From: Bacteroidota bacterium | GTDB lineage: Bacteria; Bacteroidota; Bacteroidia; Chitinophagales; Chitinophagaceae | Length of the DNA stretch: 64,000 nt | Assembly (NCBI GenBank): GCA_018267625.1 | Contig: JAFDYC010000006.1 | Span: 1-64,000 of the forward strand | Reading direction: 5' to 3' | Shown here: in pieces, positions 28,979 through 38,643 of the stretch | Numbering within the stretch: the stretch's first letter is position 1 | Layout of the letters: every line of letters starts with the position of its first letter | The notes under the pieces: model-generated | Told to the model about the DNA's origin: nothing | What the model saw: only the letters and a program-made list of their open reading frames with translations | The model's database searches: none | Made by a program: the position numbers and the translations under genes

Positions 28979-30169
28979 TTAGGCTACCAGCTCCTGAGGA
29001 CTGATGTGAAAGTCCTGACCGGTAGCTTCATTAGCGACAGCATGTGCGTGCTCATGCCCGTCATCAGAACCATGATGATCTTCTTCTATGGACTGGCCAA
29101 TAAATACAGCCGTGAGGTTCGCGAAGATGAAAGCCTGTATCGCTGCCACCAGCAGTTCCAGGAAGAACATGAAGATGGAGAAGAACACAGACAGGGGAAT
29201 GAATACAACCCCTACAACCTTACTGATGGCACCGAAGATGAAAATCATGAAAATGAAGCTCAGAATCACAATGTGGCCGGCGAGTGTGTTGGCAAACAGA
29301 CGGATGGTGAGTGCTACAGGCTTGACGAACAATGAGATGATTTCAATGGGCACCAGGATGAATTTGATGCCTAAGGGTACGCCGGGAGGATTAAACAGGT
29401 GCGTCCAAAAATGCTTATTGCCCTTTGCGACCATCACCACGAAGGAGACGACGGATAGGCACAAGGTCACGGCGATGTTGCCCGTGAAGTTGAACCCAAA
29501 TGGAAGCAGGCCCAGCAGGCTGTTGATCCAGATGAAAAAGAAAACTGTCAGAATCAGGGGCATGAAGCGCATGTACTGATACCCCAGGTTGGGCTTGGCT
29601 ACTTCATCCCGCATAAACATGATGACGGGTTCGAGTGCATTCTGAAAGCCGCTGGGTGCCTTCCCCGAGCCTTCCCGGCCATATTTCTTGCCCACTGAAA
29701 TCATGATCCACAGCAGTAACGCAACAGACAGCAGCATGCACACGATATTCTTCGTAAGGGAAAAGTCATACACCTTACTGCCGTCATCCGCAATCAGTTT
29801 TTCCTTGATGTTGCGCTCTAAATGGTATCCGTTGTAAGAATTGGAAATATGCGTCTTCCCGTCCGGAGCAACATGGTGCTCCATGTCGTGATAATCGAAA
29901 TTGGAAGAAGAGAAGACGCTCAGGCCTTTGGTAGGCGAATAAGCAATGACGGGCAGAGGTACCGCCACAGGATGGCCGCCAATACCGAACAGGTGCCATT
30001 CGTGCGAGTCGCCTACGTGAGCAAAAATCTCACCTGCAACATCAAGTTTCTTTTCTTCCTGATGCTCCGAGGGAGCCGCCGGATTTAACGGGGCCTCCTC
30101 GTGTTGGGCAAATAGAGAACTGCTGGTAATAAGTGCTGCCGCAGTGAGCAAAATCCGTACAAAACGCAT
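28979..30169 (-). CDS. atpB: F-type ATP synthase a subunit
   Basis: 396 residues from the ATG at 30169. The open frame reaches 30214, but a promoter with a perfect -7 element lies just upstream of this region. A cleavable-looking signal sequence (MRFVRILLTAAALITSSSLFA) and a long polar N-terminal extension precede the membrane part, as is common in Bacteroidota AtpB. The essential arginine of the stator channel is in 'VALTIRLFANTLAGHIV'. The C-terminus is His/Asp-rich ('EEDHHGSDDGHEHAHA'). First gene of the operon. Confidence 0.94.
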   Translation of the reverse strand: MRFVRILLTAAALITSSSLFAQHEEAPLNPAAPSEHQEEKKLDVAGEIFAHVGDSHEWHLFGIGGHPVAVPLPVIAYSPTKGLSVFSSSNFDYHDMEHHVAPDGKTHISNSYNGYHLERNIKEKLIADDGSKVYDFSLTKNIVCMLLSVALLLWIMISVGKKYGREGSGKAPSGFQNALEPVIMFMRDEVAKPNLGYQYMRFMPLILTVFFFIWINSLLGLLPFGFNFTGNIAVTLCLSVVSFVVMVAKGNKHFWTHLFNPPGVPLGIKFILVPIEIISLFVKPVALTIRLFANTLAGHIVILSFIFMIFIFGAISKVVGVVFIPLSVFFSIFMFFLELLVAAIQAFIFANLTAVFIGQSIEEDHHGSDDGHEHAHAVANEATGQDFHISPQELVA

Positions 30170-30192
30170 AGGGGTACCCCTGAAATTTCGCG

Positions 30193-30222
30193 CAAAGGTA
30201 AGGGTTGACAACAAGTAGCAAA
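30193..30222 (-). promoter_or_regulatory. Promoter of the atpB-E-F-H-A operon
   Basis: On the minus strand TTTG (30219-30222) is followed after exactly 18 bases by TACCTTTG (30193-30200). This matches the Bacteroidota primary promoter TTTG-N17-20-TAnnTTTG. The atpB ATG at 30169 lies 24 bases downstream, giving a short leader. It is the best promoter match in the window and separates the operon from the IQ-motif gene upstream. Confidence 0.75.
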
Positions 30223-30260
30223 ATGAAAAATTGGAACGGCTTCTTCAGCCTTCGGGTTTG

Positions 30261-31394
30261 TCAGGTAGCAAAGTGGTTGATTCCGGTCTGTAAGCCCTTA
30301 GGTACAACATGGTAACAGACAAAGTCGGCATTCGTCCCATCGTAGTCCCCAGGCACTTTTAATAAAAACTCCCACCTCAACTGACTAGGGCCATAGAGTC
30401 GGGCGGCCTCTCTGCCCTTCGACTTACCTTTTGCGGGCAAGCCTGCGTTTAATTTCATCGTCGCGTAGGGGATAGATGAAAGGTCTAAAATCCAGCTTCT
30501 GCAATAGGCAATGGCATCAAAAACGTTTGCGGCTCCGTTATACGAGTCCAAATACTCCTCCAGGTGTTTGGTCATAGGAGGCTTGCTTGCTCCAAAGCCC
30601 TGAACATCAATAACAAAGCTTCGATTCCCCTGAACGAGGGTGCATCTCATTGTATTCGGGATGTAAAAACCTCGGTAAGTATTCGTTTTAGAAATAGCTG
30701 CGGTGCATCGGCCCGCCATACTCAAATCGGCATTTGTGACCTCAATTTTTGTAGGTGCAGCGAGGGCTTGATTCAAGGCAAGCTGATGGCTAATCCCTTT
30801 CCGCAAATTGCGCAACAAGGATTTGAACCCGATTTCTTCAGGTGTAGCCTTTTCCCAACCGATCAGATAATTCAGTAACTCCTGCACCTTTTGGGGCCCT
30901 CTGTATAGCTGAAAGGCCAATGGTGCTTGAGTTCCGAGTTGCCGCATCAGCTTTTCACGAAGTTTTGCCAGCATCTTTTCCCGTGGGATTTGCATCTCCG
31001 CACCTCCCAACCCTTGCTCCAAAGCAGCATAATTATTCGCCTGCTGCTTCAGCGTTTCAAATCGTCTGCGGGTCAGGAAACCCCGGGTCAACGCCTGAAT
31101 CTTGATAGCTGCTTCTTCTTCTTTCTTTCGTTGTATTTCCTGCCTGACCTGAAAACCACGCACAGCAGCCTGAATCTTTAGGGCTGCCGCAGTCTGCAAA
31201 CGATGCTTCTGTTCCGCACGAATGCGCAGCAACATCTGCTCACATTCTATCCGCATTCCTGCTACTGTTTGTGCGTCCTCGCCTCCCGTTGAGGTATCTG
31301 CCCGGTGGGTCCATTCCCGCATGTCATTCACAAATTGCTCTGTGAAGCTTAGCATCTCATCATCCATCTCAGGCAGATTGAATTTTTCAAACAT
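30261..31394 (-). CDS. Unrecognised protein with two tandem IQ (calmodulin-binding-type) motifs
   Basis: 377 residues, no signal peptide or membrane segment. The N-terminal 130 residues are strongly helical and charged. They contain two copies of the IQ motif IQxxxRGxxxR: 'IQAAVRGFQVR' at 74-84 and 'IQALTRGFLTRR' at 99-110. The 25-residue spacing is like tandem IQ motifs of myosins. The C-terminal 250 residues ('LLNYLIGWEKATPEEIGF', 'SFVIDVQGFGASKPPM', 'VFDAIAYCRSWILDLSS') resemble no family I know. IQ motifs bind calmodulin-type EF-hand proteins in eukaryotes and are rare in bacteria. The gene lies upstream of the ATP synthase promoter on the same strand. Confidence 0.75.
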   Translation of the reverse strand: MFEKFNLPEMDDEMLSFTEQFVNDMREWTHRADTSTGGEDAQTVAGMRIECEQMLLRIRAEQKHRLQTAAALKIQAAVRGFQVRQEIQRKKEEEAAIKIQALTRGFLTRRRFETLKQQANNYAALEQGLGGAEMQIPREKMLAKLREKLMRQLGTQAPLAFQLYRGPQKVQELLNYLIGWEKATPEEIGFKSLLRNLRKGISHQLALNQALAAPTKIEVTNADLSMAGRCTAAISKTNTYRGFYIPNTMRCTLVQGNRSFVIDVQGFGASKPPMTKHLEEYLDSYNGAANVFDAIAYCRSWILDLSSIPYATMKLNAGLPAKGKSKGREAARLYGPSQLRWEFLLKVPGDYDGTNADFVCYHVVPKGLQTGINHFAT

Positions 31395-31565
31395 GATTTA
31401 TATCTATTAGCTATTAAAAATAGATGCTTTGGCTATTTGGAGCATTTTGCTTCTTAATAAAAAAATTCACAAGAGCAGCTGTCAAACACTCCACCTTGCC
31501 TGCCTAAAGGCAAACAGCACTTAATCCTGTACCCCACCTTATTTTTACCGCCTAACATTTCCCCC

Positions 31566-32396
31566 ATGGCCCACGGACTCTTGCAAGGAAAAAAAGGAAT
31601 CATTTTCGGCGCCCTCGATGAGCGCTCCATCGCCTGGAAAACGGCCCTCCGCTGCCACGAAGAAGGCGCACAAATTGTTCTGACAAACGCTCCTATCGCC
31701 CTGCGCATGGGCAAAATCAAAGAATTGGCCGAACAATGCGGCAATGCACCTGTCATCGGCGCCGATGCTACCTCTAATGAGGATTTGGAAAAACTTCTTC
31801 AGGATAGCATGCAGCATTTTGGCAGCAAGATTGACTTCGTCCTCCACTCCATCGGCATGAGCCCCAATGTGCGGAAAAGTATTCCCTACACGGAGACGAG
31901 CTACGAGAATTTTCATAAGACCATTGACATTTCAGCACTTTCCCTCCACCGCGTTTTGCAGGCTTGCATGAAGCTGGACGCACTGAACGAATGGGGCTCT
32001 GTTGTGGCGCTCAGCTATATTGCCGCCCAGCGCGTCTTCCCCGGCTACAATGACATGGCCGACACAAAGGCTTTGTTGGAAAGCATTGCCCGCTCCTTTG
32101 GATATTATTATGGCTTCGCCAAAAAAGTGCGGGTCAATACGGTTTCACAATCGCCCACTATCACTACAGCAGGTTCCGGCGTGGGAGGCTTCGATGCCTT
32201 CTATTCCTATGCTGATAAGATGAGCCCCTTAGGTAATGCTTCTGCGGATGATTGCGCCGCCTTCACTGCCCTGCTTTTCTCCGATGCCACCCGCATGGTG
32301 ACCATGCAAAACCTGTTTCATGATGGCGGATTTTCTTATACTGGCATCTCGCTTCCTATCGTGGATGAAATCCGGAAAGCGGCTACCAATGAATAA
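31566..32396 (+). CDS. fabI: Enoyl-[acyl-carrier-protein] reductase (NADH), FabI type
   Basis: 276 residues, short-chain dehydrogenase fold. It reduces enoyl-ACP in the last step of fatty acid elongation. The N-terminus 'GLLQGKKGIIFGALDERSIAW' is the FabI nucleotide-binding pattern. The FabI-type active site is present: Tyr151 and Tyr161 with Lys168 (Y-x6-K) in 'GYNDMADTKAL'. 'NTVSQSPTITTAGSGV' is the substrate-side loop. Transcribed alone, with a terminator at 32447. Confidence 0.95.
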   Translation: MAHGLLQGKKGIIFGALDERSIAWKTALRCHEEGAQIVLTNAPIALRMGKIKELAEQCGNAPVIGADATSNEDLEKLLQDSMQHFGSKIDFVLHSIGMSPNVRKSIPYTETSYENFHKTIDISALSLHRVLQACMKLDALNEWGSVVALSYIAAQRVFPGYNDMADTKALLESIARSFGYYYGFAKKVRVNTVSQSPTITTAGSGVGGFDAFYSYADKMSPLGNASADDCAAFTALLFSDATRMVTMQNLFHDGGFSYTGISLPIVDEIRKAATNE

Positions 32397-32446
32397 CGGC
32401 CTGCTGCATATGAACGGCTGATTATTACAATTTGGCCGACACTCGT

Positions 32447-32476
32447 AGAGCTTCCCCAAAAGGGTAGCTCTTTTTT
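32447..32476 (+). terminator. Rho-independent terminator of fabI
   Basis: Stem agagct(t)ccc / ggg(t)agctct around a five-base loop, followed by six T. It lies 50 bases after the fabI stop. Confidence 0.85.
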
Positions 32477-32678
32477 GTTCCAGTGCATGGATGAGCTTGC
32501 TCAGGGCCACTGAAACGCCCGTGTACCCTTTCCCATACCAGGCAGAGCCGAACTGTTTCGGGCTGGCTGCAGGAATGACAGACAATATGCTATCGCTGAC
32601 TAAGAAAAAAACGAACCTCATGCATACATCCAATTTCTTGATGCACTTTTCCGTCTGGTTCTGCCCTTATAAAACTCC

Positions 32679-33275
32679 ATGAAAAAATCCCGACTCGAAG
32701 CATTTTCGGATGGTGTCATCGCCATCATCATCACCATCATGGTGCTGGAACTAAAAGTGCCGCATGGCGATTCTCTGGCGGATCTCGCGGCCATTCTTCC
32801 TATTTTTTTAGCCTATATCCTCAGCTTCCTCTACGTAGCCATTTACTGGCACAACCACCACCACCTGCTGCAGCTCGTTCGCCACATCAACGGGCGGGTG
32901 CTTCTGGCGAATACCTTCCTCCTTTTCTGGCTTTCTCTGGTACCCTTCGCTACTGCCTGGATGGGTGAAAATGGGTTCAGCAAATGGCCTGTCGTCCTGT
33001 ATGGGCTGATCATGATGATGTGCGGCGGTGCCTATAACCTGCTGGAGCATTTCCTGATTCAGGCAGAAGGGGCCGGCTCTCTGGTACGCAAAACCATGGG
33101 CAACGACCGGAAAGCAAGAATATCTGTCATCTTATACCTCTCAGCTATCGGGCTGGCTTTTTTAGATACCCGGTTCAGCCTGGCTGTTTATGCCCTCGTG
33201 GCGGGTACCTGGCTCATCCCGGACCGCCGCGCAGAGCGTCACCTGAGCAAACAACCGATGGCAGAAGAAGAGTAG
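32679..33275 (+). CDS. TMEM175-family (DUF1211) potassium-channel-like membrane protein
   Basis: 198 residues, about six hydrophobic segments. The family signature FSDGVxAIxxT appears at the N-terminus in 'RLEAFSDGVIAIIITIM'. A second family feature is the His-rich 'IYWHNHHHLLQ' after the second or third helix. Bacterial members form tetrameric potassium channels. This is a family-level inference. It is convergent with the FAD oxidase gene, four bases apart. Confidence 0.87.
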   Translation: MKKSRLEAFSDGVIAIIITIMVLELKVPHGDSLADLAAILPIFLAYILSFLYVAIYWHNHHHLLQLVRHINGRVLLANTFLLFWLSLVPFATAWMGENGFSKWPVVLYGLIMMMCGGAYNLLEHFLIQAEGAGSLVRKTMGNDRKARISVILYLSAIGLAFLDTRFSLAVYALVAGTWLIPDRRAERHLSKQPMAEEE

Positions 33276-33279
33276 CCCT

Positions 33280-34803
33280 TCAGGCAATATCTGAGTAGGT
33301 ACTCCCAGTCAGTCCCCAATCTTTTAAGGCTTCATTACTCATCGCAACAACAGTGGGCCCAGGCACATAGCGTGCACGGGCTGCCATAAACCTGCGCAGA
33401 TTGTCGCCATACATCCGCTCTATCCGTACAGGATTCAGGCTGTTCATTTTCCCCCAATGAAAAGTGTATGGGATTCCAGCAGCTTCCAATGCATTCCATA
33501 CAGCATCGTAAAACGAATAGGTGCGGGAAGATTGCACGCCATCCAGCTCCAACACGCAAGTAGGAGCATAGCGCGTAAAGGCCATCAGCGCCCTAGATTG
33601 CTTCACAAAGCGAAAAGCAAACAAGCCGGTGAAAGGGCCTGCTTTTTTATTCTGCTCCTGCAGGATGTCCATCACCTGAGTGACATAGGCCAAGGGCAGA
33701 CCCACGGCGGCTGAGGCTACCTTCCCGGCCAGGGTCGTATTGTTGAAAATCTCCGCCAGGGTGCCTTCCTGTTTTTCAAACAGGCTCAGGCTTTTGCCCG
33801 CTACTGCCCGCACTAAAGGAGGTACCAATGCCGGTGCTACTTCACTGATTTTTCCAATAAAGCAAGCGGCATCATCGCCCGGGCCTATGCCGGCACCATT
33901 CGGAGCCGGGGGCGTGTAGCCCGTATGATAAGGCCTCTTGTACATGACAGTCAGGTAGGCGCCGCCATCGAGGTCATAGGGGTTGAGCATGGTTTGAAAA
34001 TGGAAGGGCTGCTCGCCGGGCAAAGGCATCAGGGGACTGCTGAAATCCAGGCCCTCAATCAAGCTTCTGTAGGCCGCATCAAAAGGCACACGCCGGCGGT
34101 ATGCTTCCAGCAAAAACCGGTCTTCCGTTTCCAGCAACACACCCTGCACAAAGCCAAAGGCACCCAGCCCTACCACCGCTGCTTCGAAGGCATCGTCATC
34201 TCGTACAATCCGCACACCCAGCTTCTCAGCAAGGCTATCGGCCACTACCGGGTAGCTGGCCCGCTCCAACCAGATATGATCATCCGGGCCGACAATGAGG
34301 TGCAGCCCAACCACTGCATCCTGAATTGCCCCAAAGTTGAGCGCAGCACCATGAGTACCAGTCGCTATAGCCCCGGCAATCGTTTGCCCGTTGCTGGCTC
34401 CCACAGCGGAAAGACTTAGCCCCCGGGCGTCCAGCCATTCACTCAGTTCCCAGATAGCCATACCGCATTGTGCCAGCACCAACTTGCCGGCATCGCGCGG
34501 GTAGGCATCAGATACCTGAGCCGGATTGATAGAAAACCGGCTGTTGAGGTATTTCGTATTGAGCAGGATGCCGCTGGTAGCCGCGATGGGAGATAAGGAC
34601 CAGTTGGCGCCCAAAGGCCGCACGGGCACACCGCTACTGATGGCCTCCCGCAACAGGCCCTGAATGCCTTTTGTAGTGTCATTGTAATTCTCAAGCGCAG
34701 TACCACTGGTTTCATTGGCCAAGTCGTAGAAGTCGGTGATGGACTGGCTGAGGTTGCCGTGCAGGTTCTGCCAGCTCTTCAAACCATGTTTATAAATTTT
34801 CAT
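33280..34803 (-). CDS. FAD-linked oxidase, sugar-1,4-lactone oxidase type
   Basis: 507 residues from the ATG at 34803. The open frame continues 40 codons further but without homology. The FAD-binding PCMH domain includes 'PVRPLGANWSLSPI' at 60-73 and 'VGASNGQTIAGAIATGTHGAA' (near 134-154, 'GQTIAGAIATGTHG'). It is followed by a substrate domain of the arabinono-/gulonolactone oxidase class. Where covalent members have 'GxGHS', this protein has Trp68 ('GANWS'), so FAD is probably bound noncovalently. The actual substrate is unknown. No signal peptide. The Bor-like lipoprotein gene lies 19 bases upstream on the same strand. Confidence 0.82.
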   Translation of the reverse strand: MKIYKHGLKSWQNLHGNLSQSITDFYDLANETSGTALENYNDTTKGIQGLLREAISSGVPVRPLGANWSLSPIAATSGILLNTKYLNSRFSINPAQVSDAYPRDAGKLVLAQCGMAIWELSEWLDARGLSLSAVGASNGQTIAGAIATGTHGAALNFGAIQDAVVGLHLIVGPDDHIWLERASYPVVADSLAEKLGVRIVRDDDAFEAAVVGLGAFGFVQGVLLETEDRFLLEAYRRRVPFDAAYRSLIEGLDFSSPLMPLPGEQPFHFQTMLNPYDLDGGAYLTVMYKRPYHTGYTPPAPNGAGIGPGDDAACFIGKISEVAPALVPPLVRAVAGKSLSLFEKQEGTLAEIFNNTTLAGKVASAAVGLPLAYVTQVMDILQEQNKKAGPFTGLFAFRFVKQSRALMAFTRYAPTCVLELDGVQSSRTYSFYDAVWNALEAAGIPYTFHWGKMNSLNPVRIERMYGDNLRRFMAARARYVPGPTVVAMSNEALKDWGLTGSTYSDIA

Positions 34804-34822
34804 TGCGCTGCATTTTGAAGCA

Positions 34823-35167
34823 TCATAATTCGCCCGATTGTGCACAGGGCTTGGAACATTTATACACAATGCGCATCGGGCAATATATCCCGAGCGTGGC
34901 AAACGTGAGCAACACATTGCCAAAGCTGGTTTCCACCTTCACTTCGGCCACCCCCGGCAGGTCCAGGGCATCGCATGGCCCTGTTTGTATGACTTGCGGC
35001 TTATTGATAAGGCCCCAAAAAAGGCTTTGGGCATGTATAGTTGTTGTAGCCAGTTCATCGCCTCCGGGCTGGGCATGAGTCACTACTTTATAAGTATAGC
35101 AACTGCTCAGGCTCAGCAGCAGCACCAGCATCAAGCTGGCAAGAGGGGAAATACAAACGCGCTTCAT
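34823..35167 (-). CDS. Bor-like small lipoprotein
   Basis: 114 residues. The signal 'LMLVLLLSLSSC' makes Cys23 the lipidated residue. The mature part matches the pattern of the Bor family: 'AQSLFWGLINKPQVIQT', a Cys, 'GVAEVKVETSFGNVLLTF', 'TLGIYCPMRIVYKC'. Bor of phage lambda is an outer-membrane lipoprotein associated with serum resistance, and chromosomal homologues are common with unknown roles. It precedes the FAD oxidase by 19 bases and probably shares its transcript. Confidence 0.7.
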   Translation of the reverse strand: MKRVCISPLASLMLVLLLSLSSCYTYKVVTHAQPGGDELATTTIHAQSLFWGLINKPQVIQTGPCDALDLPGVAEVKVETSFGNVLLTFATLGIYCPMRIVYKCSKPCAQSGEL

Positions 35168-35268
35168 AAGGGTTATTGTTTGAAAAGGAAAAATACAACA
35201 TGGGTCTTGGGTAGCCTGTAGGGTTACTTCGATCTTTTGGCTGAAAAAAATGATTGTGCCGAAACCGG

Positions 35269-36396
35269 CTAAAGGATACTCAGCTTCTGCAATACCTGCC
35301 GCGCGATGGCATCCCAGTTATAGCAATCGAAAAAAGCCTGGGGGACCTCCGTCCGTTGCCGGGCAGCCTCGGGTATGGCTGCGGCAAAAGCATCCCAATC
35401 GCCATCAGGAAGGATGATGAGATTCTGGCCGCAAACAGACGGCAACAAGCCGGCAGCACCGTTTTGCGTGCTCACCAGCATCTTGCTGTATGCAAGTGCT
35501 TCCACAGCTTTCGTCTTGATACCTCCACCACTCAGCATCGGGTTCAGCATCATGTCGCAGGCCAGCAAAAATTCATTCAGGTCTTCCACAAATCCTAAGG
35601 CACGCACAGCAGTTTGGGTGGCTTCAATTTCTCTTTTCAGCACTTCAGGCAAGCCTTTCCCGGCAATCAGAATTTCGCAGGAAAAAGCCGCAGCCTGCAA
35701 CCGGGGCAGCAATTCCCGAAGGATGTTTTGAACCGCTTCCGCATTGGGCGCATAGCTGTGTACACCCAGAAAATAGAGCCAGGGAATATCTGCATTCAGG
35801 CCCAGGCTTTTGGCCAGTTTACGTTTCAGTTCCGGCCTGAGCTGAGGAGCTTCTTTCAGGGGCGTGCCAAAAGGAGCCAAATGGCATTTAGTATCTGGCA
35901 ATCGGTACAGTTTTTTCGCACGTTCCCGGTCTTCCGGAGTGATGAAAAAGATGGCATCAGCATGGCGCAGGGCATAGCCTTCAAACATCCGTAAAGCAGG
36001 CCACCACCATTTCCCCAGCCCCTGAAAACGATCGGCCTCAATATTATGGCAGCGTAAGGCCCAGGGAATTTTCAGGCGTCGGGAAAGCCGGATAGCCAGG
36101 GGTGCCATGTAAGGATGATCGCAGAAGATGTGTGTGGCATCAAAGCGATGGGCAATGCCCAAAGCAGGCTGCAATCCAAATCCCGGGCGATAACGAAAGG
36201 GAGAAGGAGGGAAAATCCGATGCAGCTCAAAGGCAAATCCATCACTGGAGCCATTGTCTGTGGTGCCCAACACATGATCTTGACAGAAGCGTCCCAGGGC
36301 ATCGTGCATATGGACGATGCCCCAATGCCCGCCAGTGGTAGCCGGCAACACACGATATGGGGCAAGTGAAAGCAAACGGCAGGAACGCCAAGGCAT
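35269..36396 (-). CDS. Glycosyltransferase, GT4-like (GT-B fold)
   Basis: 375 residues from the ATG at 36396, so the protein begins 'MPWRSCRLLSLAPYRVLP', which fits the start of a GT-B N-domain. An alternative ATG lies 12 codons upstream. 'WALRCHNIEADRF' is the typical N-domain loop. The C-terminal domain has 'WLYFLGVHSYAPNAEAVQN', 'RALGFVEDLNEFLLACDM' and the sugar-nucleotide region 'GGGIKTKAVEALAYSKMLVS'. It probably builds a cell-surface glycan. Donor and acceptor are unknown. No neighbouring polysaccharide cluster is present. Confidence 0.85.
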   Translation of the reverse strand: MPWRSCRLLSLAPYRVLPATTGGHWGIVHMHDALGRFCQDHVLGTTDNGSSDGFAFELHRIFPPSPFRYRPGFGLQPALGIAHRFDATHIFCDHPYMAPLAIRLSRRLKIPWALRCHNIEADRFQGLGKWWWPALRMFEGYALRHADAIFFITPEDRERAKKLYRLPDTKCHLAPFGTPLKEAPQLRPELKRKLAKSLGLNADIPWLYFLGVHSYAPNAEAVQNILRELLPRLQAAAFSCEILIAGKGLPEVLKREIEATQTAVRALGFVEDLNEFLLACDMMLNPMLSGGGIKTKAVEALAYSKMLVSTQNGAAGLLPSVCGQNLIILPDGDWDAFAAAIPEAARQRTEVPQAFFDCYNWDAIARQVLQKLSIL

Positions 36397-36575
36397 AGTG
36401 GGTAAAAATAAGCCGCAGCTTCTTGCAGACATGGACGATGGCCCGCATCCTTCACTTATCTTTCTTTGCGCCCTGAAAGCTTCTAATCAAAGCTTACTAT
36501 ACGCAGGCTGCTCCCTGTTTTTTGCATGCGCAAACGGGAACCTGCTCCTGATACCGGCAAAAGACTTGTCCCTTT

Positions 36576-37967
36576 ATGAAACCATCCCTACCCCAAGGCA
36601 CCCGTGATTTTTCACCTACAGAACTCCGACGCCGTCAATACATCCTGGGAACCCTTCGTCAGATTTTCGAATGCTATGGCTTCCAGCCCCTGGAGACGCC
36701 AGCCCTCGAACAACTCAGCACGCTGATGGGTAAGTATGGAGAGGAAGGTGACCGCCTCATCTTCAAAGTGCTCAACAACGGACTGCACACCAGCAAAAAG
36801 AAAGATGAACTGAACGAAGAATGGGCACGATTGCTCGAAAGCCCATACAGCACACCTGCGATTACAGAGCGAGCCTTGCGCTATGACCTCACGATTCCCT
36901 TTGCCCGCTATGTAGTGATGCATCAGCATGAGCTGGCTTTCCCTTTCAAACGCTATCAAATGCAGCCCGTATGGCGTGCCGACCGGCCCCAACGAGGCCG
37001 TTACCGCGAATTCTGGCAATGCGATTGCGATGTCGTGGGCAGCACTTCTTTGCTCCAGGAAGCGGAACTGCTCTGCATTTATCAAAGTGCCTTTGAGGCA
37101 TTAGGAATTCCTGGTGTGCACATCAAATTGAACAGCCGGAAACTACTGGCAGCACTGGCGGAAGCCTGCGGCGCTGCGGACAAGATGATGGACATCACTA
37201 TTGCCCTCGACAAGCTGGATAAAATAGGCTGGACCGGCGTGCAGGAAGAGTTAATGCGCATGAACATTTCCGAATCCGGCATTGTTGTAATCGGAAACAT
37301 CATCCATATTAAAGGCAGCCCTGACGAACTTCTTGCCCAATACGAACAACATCTGGGGCATTTCGAAACCGGGCGGCAGGGCATTGATGAATTGCGCTCC
37401 ACCCTCTCTTATCATTCCGTACTTGCAGAATCATCCTGGCACCCCCAACTAAAGCTCGATATTAGCCTTGCTCGTGGATTGAATTACTATACCGGCGTCA
37501 TCATGGAAGTGACCACCGATGCCGTGAAGATGGGCTCGATTGGCGGTGGAGGCCGCTACGATGACCTCACCGGATTATTTGGGGTGAAAGGCCTTTCCGG
37601 CGTGGGTATTTCTTTTGGCATTGATCGGATCTATGACGTACTCGATGAGCTGGGTCTTTTTCCCGAAAGTCTGGGGAGCGGCGTGGATTGCATCCTGCTC
37701 AATTTTGGTAACGCCGATGAACAATATGCACTGAGCATCCTGAAATCCTTACGTGCTGCAGGCATCAGCGCGGAGCTATATCCCGAGGCTGCTAAGTTTG
37801 ATAAGCAAATGAAGTATGCAAACAAACGTGCGATTCCCTTCGTGATTTTGGCAGGCGAATCTGAACGCAAGAATGGCATGCTCAGCCTCAAAGACATGCA
37901 TATCGGCGAGCAGAAATTGCTCAGCCTTTCTGACGCAATCAGCTTCCTGACAACAAATAAATCCTAA
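36576..37967 (+). CDS. hisS: Histidyl-tRNA synthetase
   Basis: 463 residues. It charges tRNA-His with histidine. 'PSLPQGTRDFSPTELRRR' opens the class II core. Motif 2 is 'QPVWRADRPQRGRYREFWQ', the histidine-specific signature is 'LARGLNYYTGVIMEV', and motif 3 is 'GVGISFGIDRIYDVL'. The C-terminal anticodon-binding domain follows ('EQYALSILKSLRAAGISAEL'). The tag gene follows 38 bases later, likely in one transcript. Confidence 0.97.
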   Translation: MKPSLPQGTRDFSPTELRRRQYILGTLRQIFECYGFQPLETPALEQLSTLMGKYGEEGDRLIFKVLNNGLHTSKKKDELNEEWARLLESPYSTPAITERALRYDLTIPFARYVVMHQHELAFPFKRYQMQPVWRADRPQRGRYREFWQCDCDVVGSTSLLQEAELLCIYQSAFEALGIPGVHIKLNSRKLLAALAEACGAADKMMDITIALDKLDKIGWTGVQEELMRMNISESGIVVIGNIIHIKGSPDELLAQYEQHLGHFETGRQGIDELRSTLSYHSVLAESSWHPQLKLDISLARGLNYYTGVIMEVTTDAVKMGSIGGGGRYDDLTGLFGVKGLSGVGISFGIDRIYDVLDELGLFPESLGSGVDCILLNFGNADEQYALSILKSLRAAGISAELYPEAAKFDKQMKYANKRAIPFVILAGESERKNGMLSLKDMHIGEQKLLSLSDAISFLTTNKS

Positions 37968-38005
37968 ACGGAAACAAGCATTCTCACACACAAAAACTCA
38001 TCCTC

Positions 38006-38566
38006 ATGTGCACCTGGCCCGGCTCCGACCCGCTGATGATTGCCTATCATGACACCGAGTGGGGCGTTCCGCTGCATGATGACCAAAAGATTTTTGAATT
38101 CATGGTGCTTGATGCCTTTCAGGCTGGCCTGAGCTGGCGAACCGTCCTTTACAAACGCGAAGCCTTCCGGAGTGCATTTGCCGGCTTCAACCCCAAAAAA
38201 ATCATTCGCTTCCAGGAGGCCGATGTGGAGCGCCTCATGCAAGACACGGGCATCATCCGGAACCGTGCCAAGATTAACGCTACCATCCAAAATGCAGGAT
38301 GCTTCCTGGAACTACAAAAGGAATGGGGCAGCTTCGATAAATATATCTGGCAGTTTTGTGGCGGTAAGACCATCATCCACAAACACAAAGACAACAGCAG
38401 CATCCCCGCCCGCAGCCCGGAAAGTGATGCCATGAGCAATGAACTCCGGAAACACGGATTTAAGTTCGTCGGCTCCACCATTTGCTATGCCTTTATGCAG
38501 GCCGCCGGCATGGTCAACGACCACCTGATGAACTGCCCGAGACACCGGCAGCTCGCGGAGCAATAG
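38006..38566 (+). CDS. tag: DNA-3-methyladenine glycosylase I
   Basis: 186 residues, normal length. It removes 3-methyladenine from alkylated DNA. The probable zinc ligands are present: Cys2 in 'MCTWPG', His15 in 'AYHDTEWGVPLHDD' and the C-terminal His and Cys in 'NDHLMNCPRH'. 'FQAGLSWRTVLYKREAF' and 'KFVGSTICYAFMQAAGMVNDH' are family hallmarks. The acidic residue before 'AFQAGLSW' is Asp36, where I recall Glu38 in E. coli Tag, a conservative change. Confidence 0.93.
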   Translation: MCTWPGSDPLMIAYHDTEWGVPLHDDQKIFEFMVLDAFQAGLSWRTVLYKREAFRSAFAGFNPKKIIRFQEADVERLMQDTGIIRNRAKINATIQNAGCFLELQKEWGSFDKYIWQFCGGKTIIHKHKDNSSIPARSPESDAMSNELRKHGFKFVGSTICYAFMQAAGMVNDHLMNCPRHRQLAEQ

Positions 38567-38643
38567 GCGCTATGCACCGGATTACATTCGAGCGTTTGAA
38601 ATTTTTTTATCATTTCTGCTCGGAATTATCGGTTGATTCCGCC

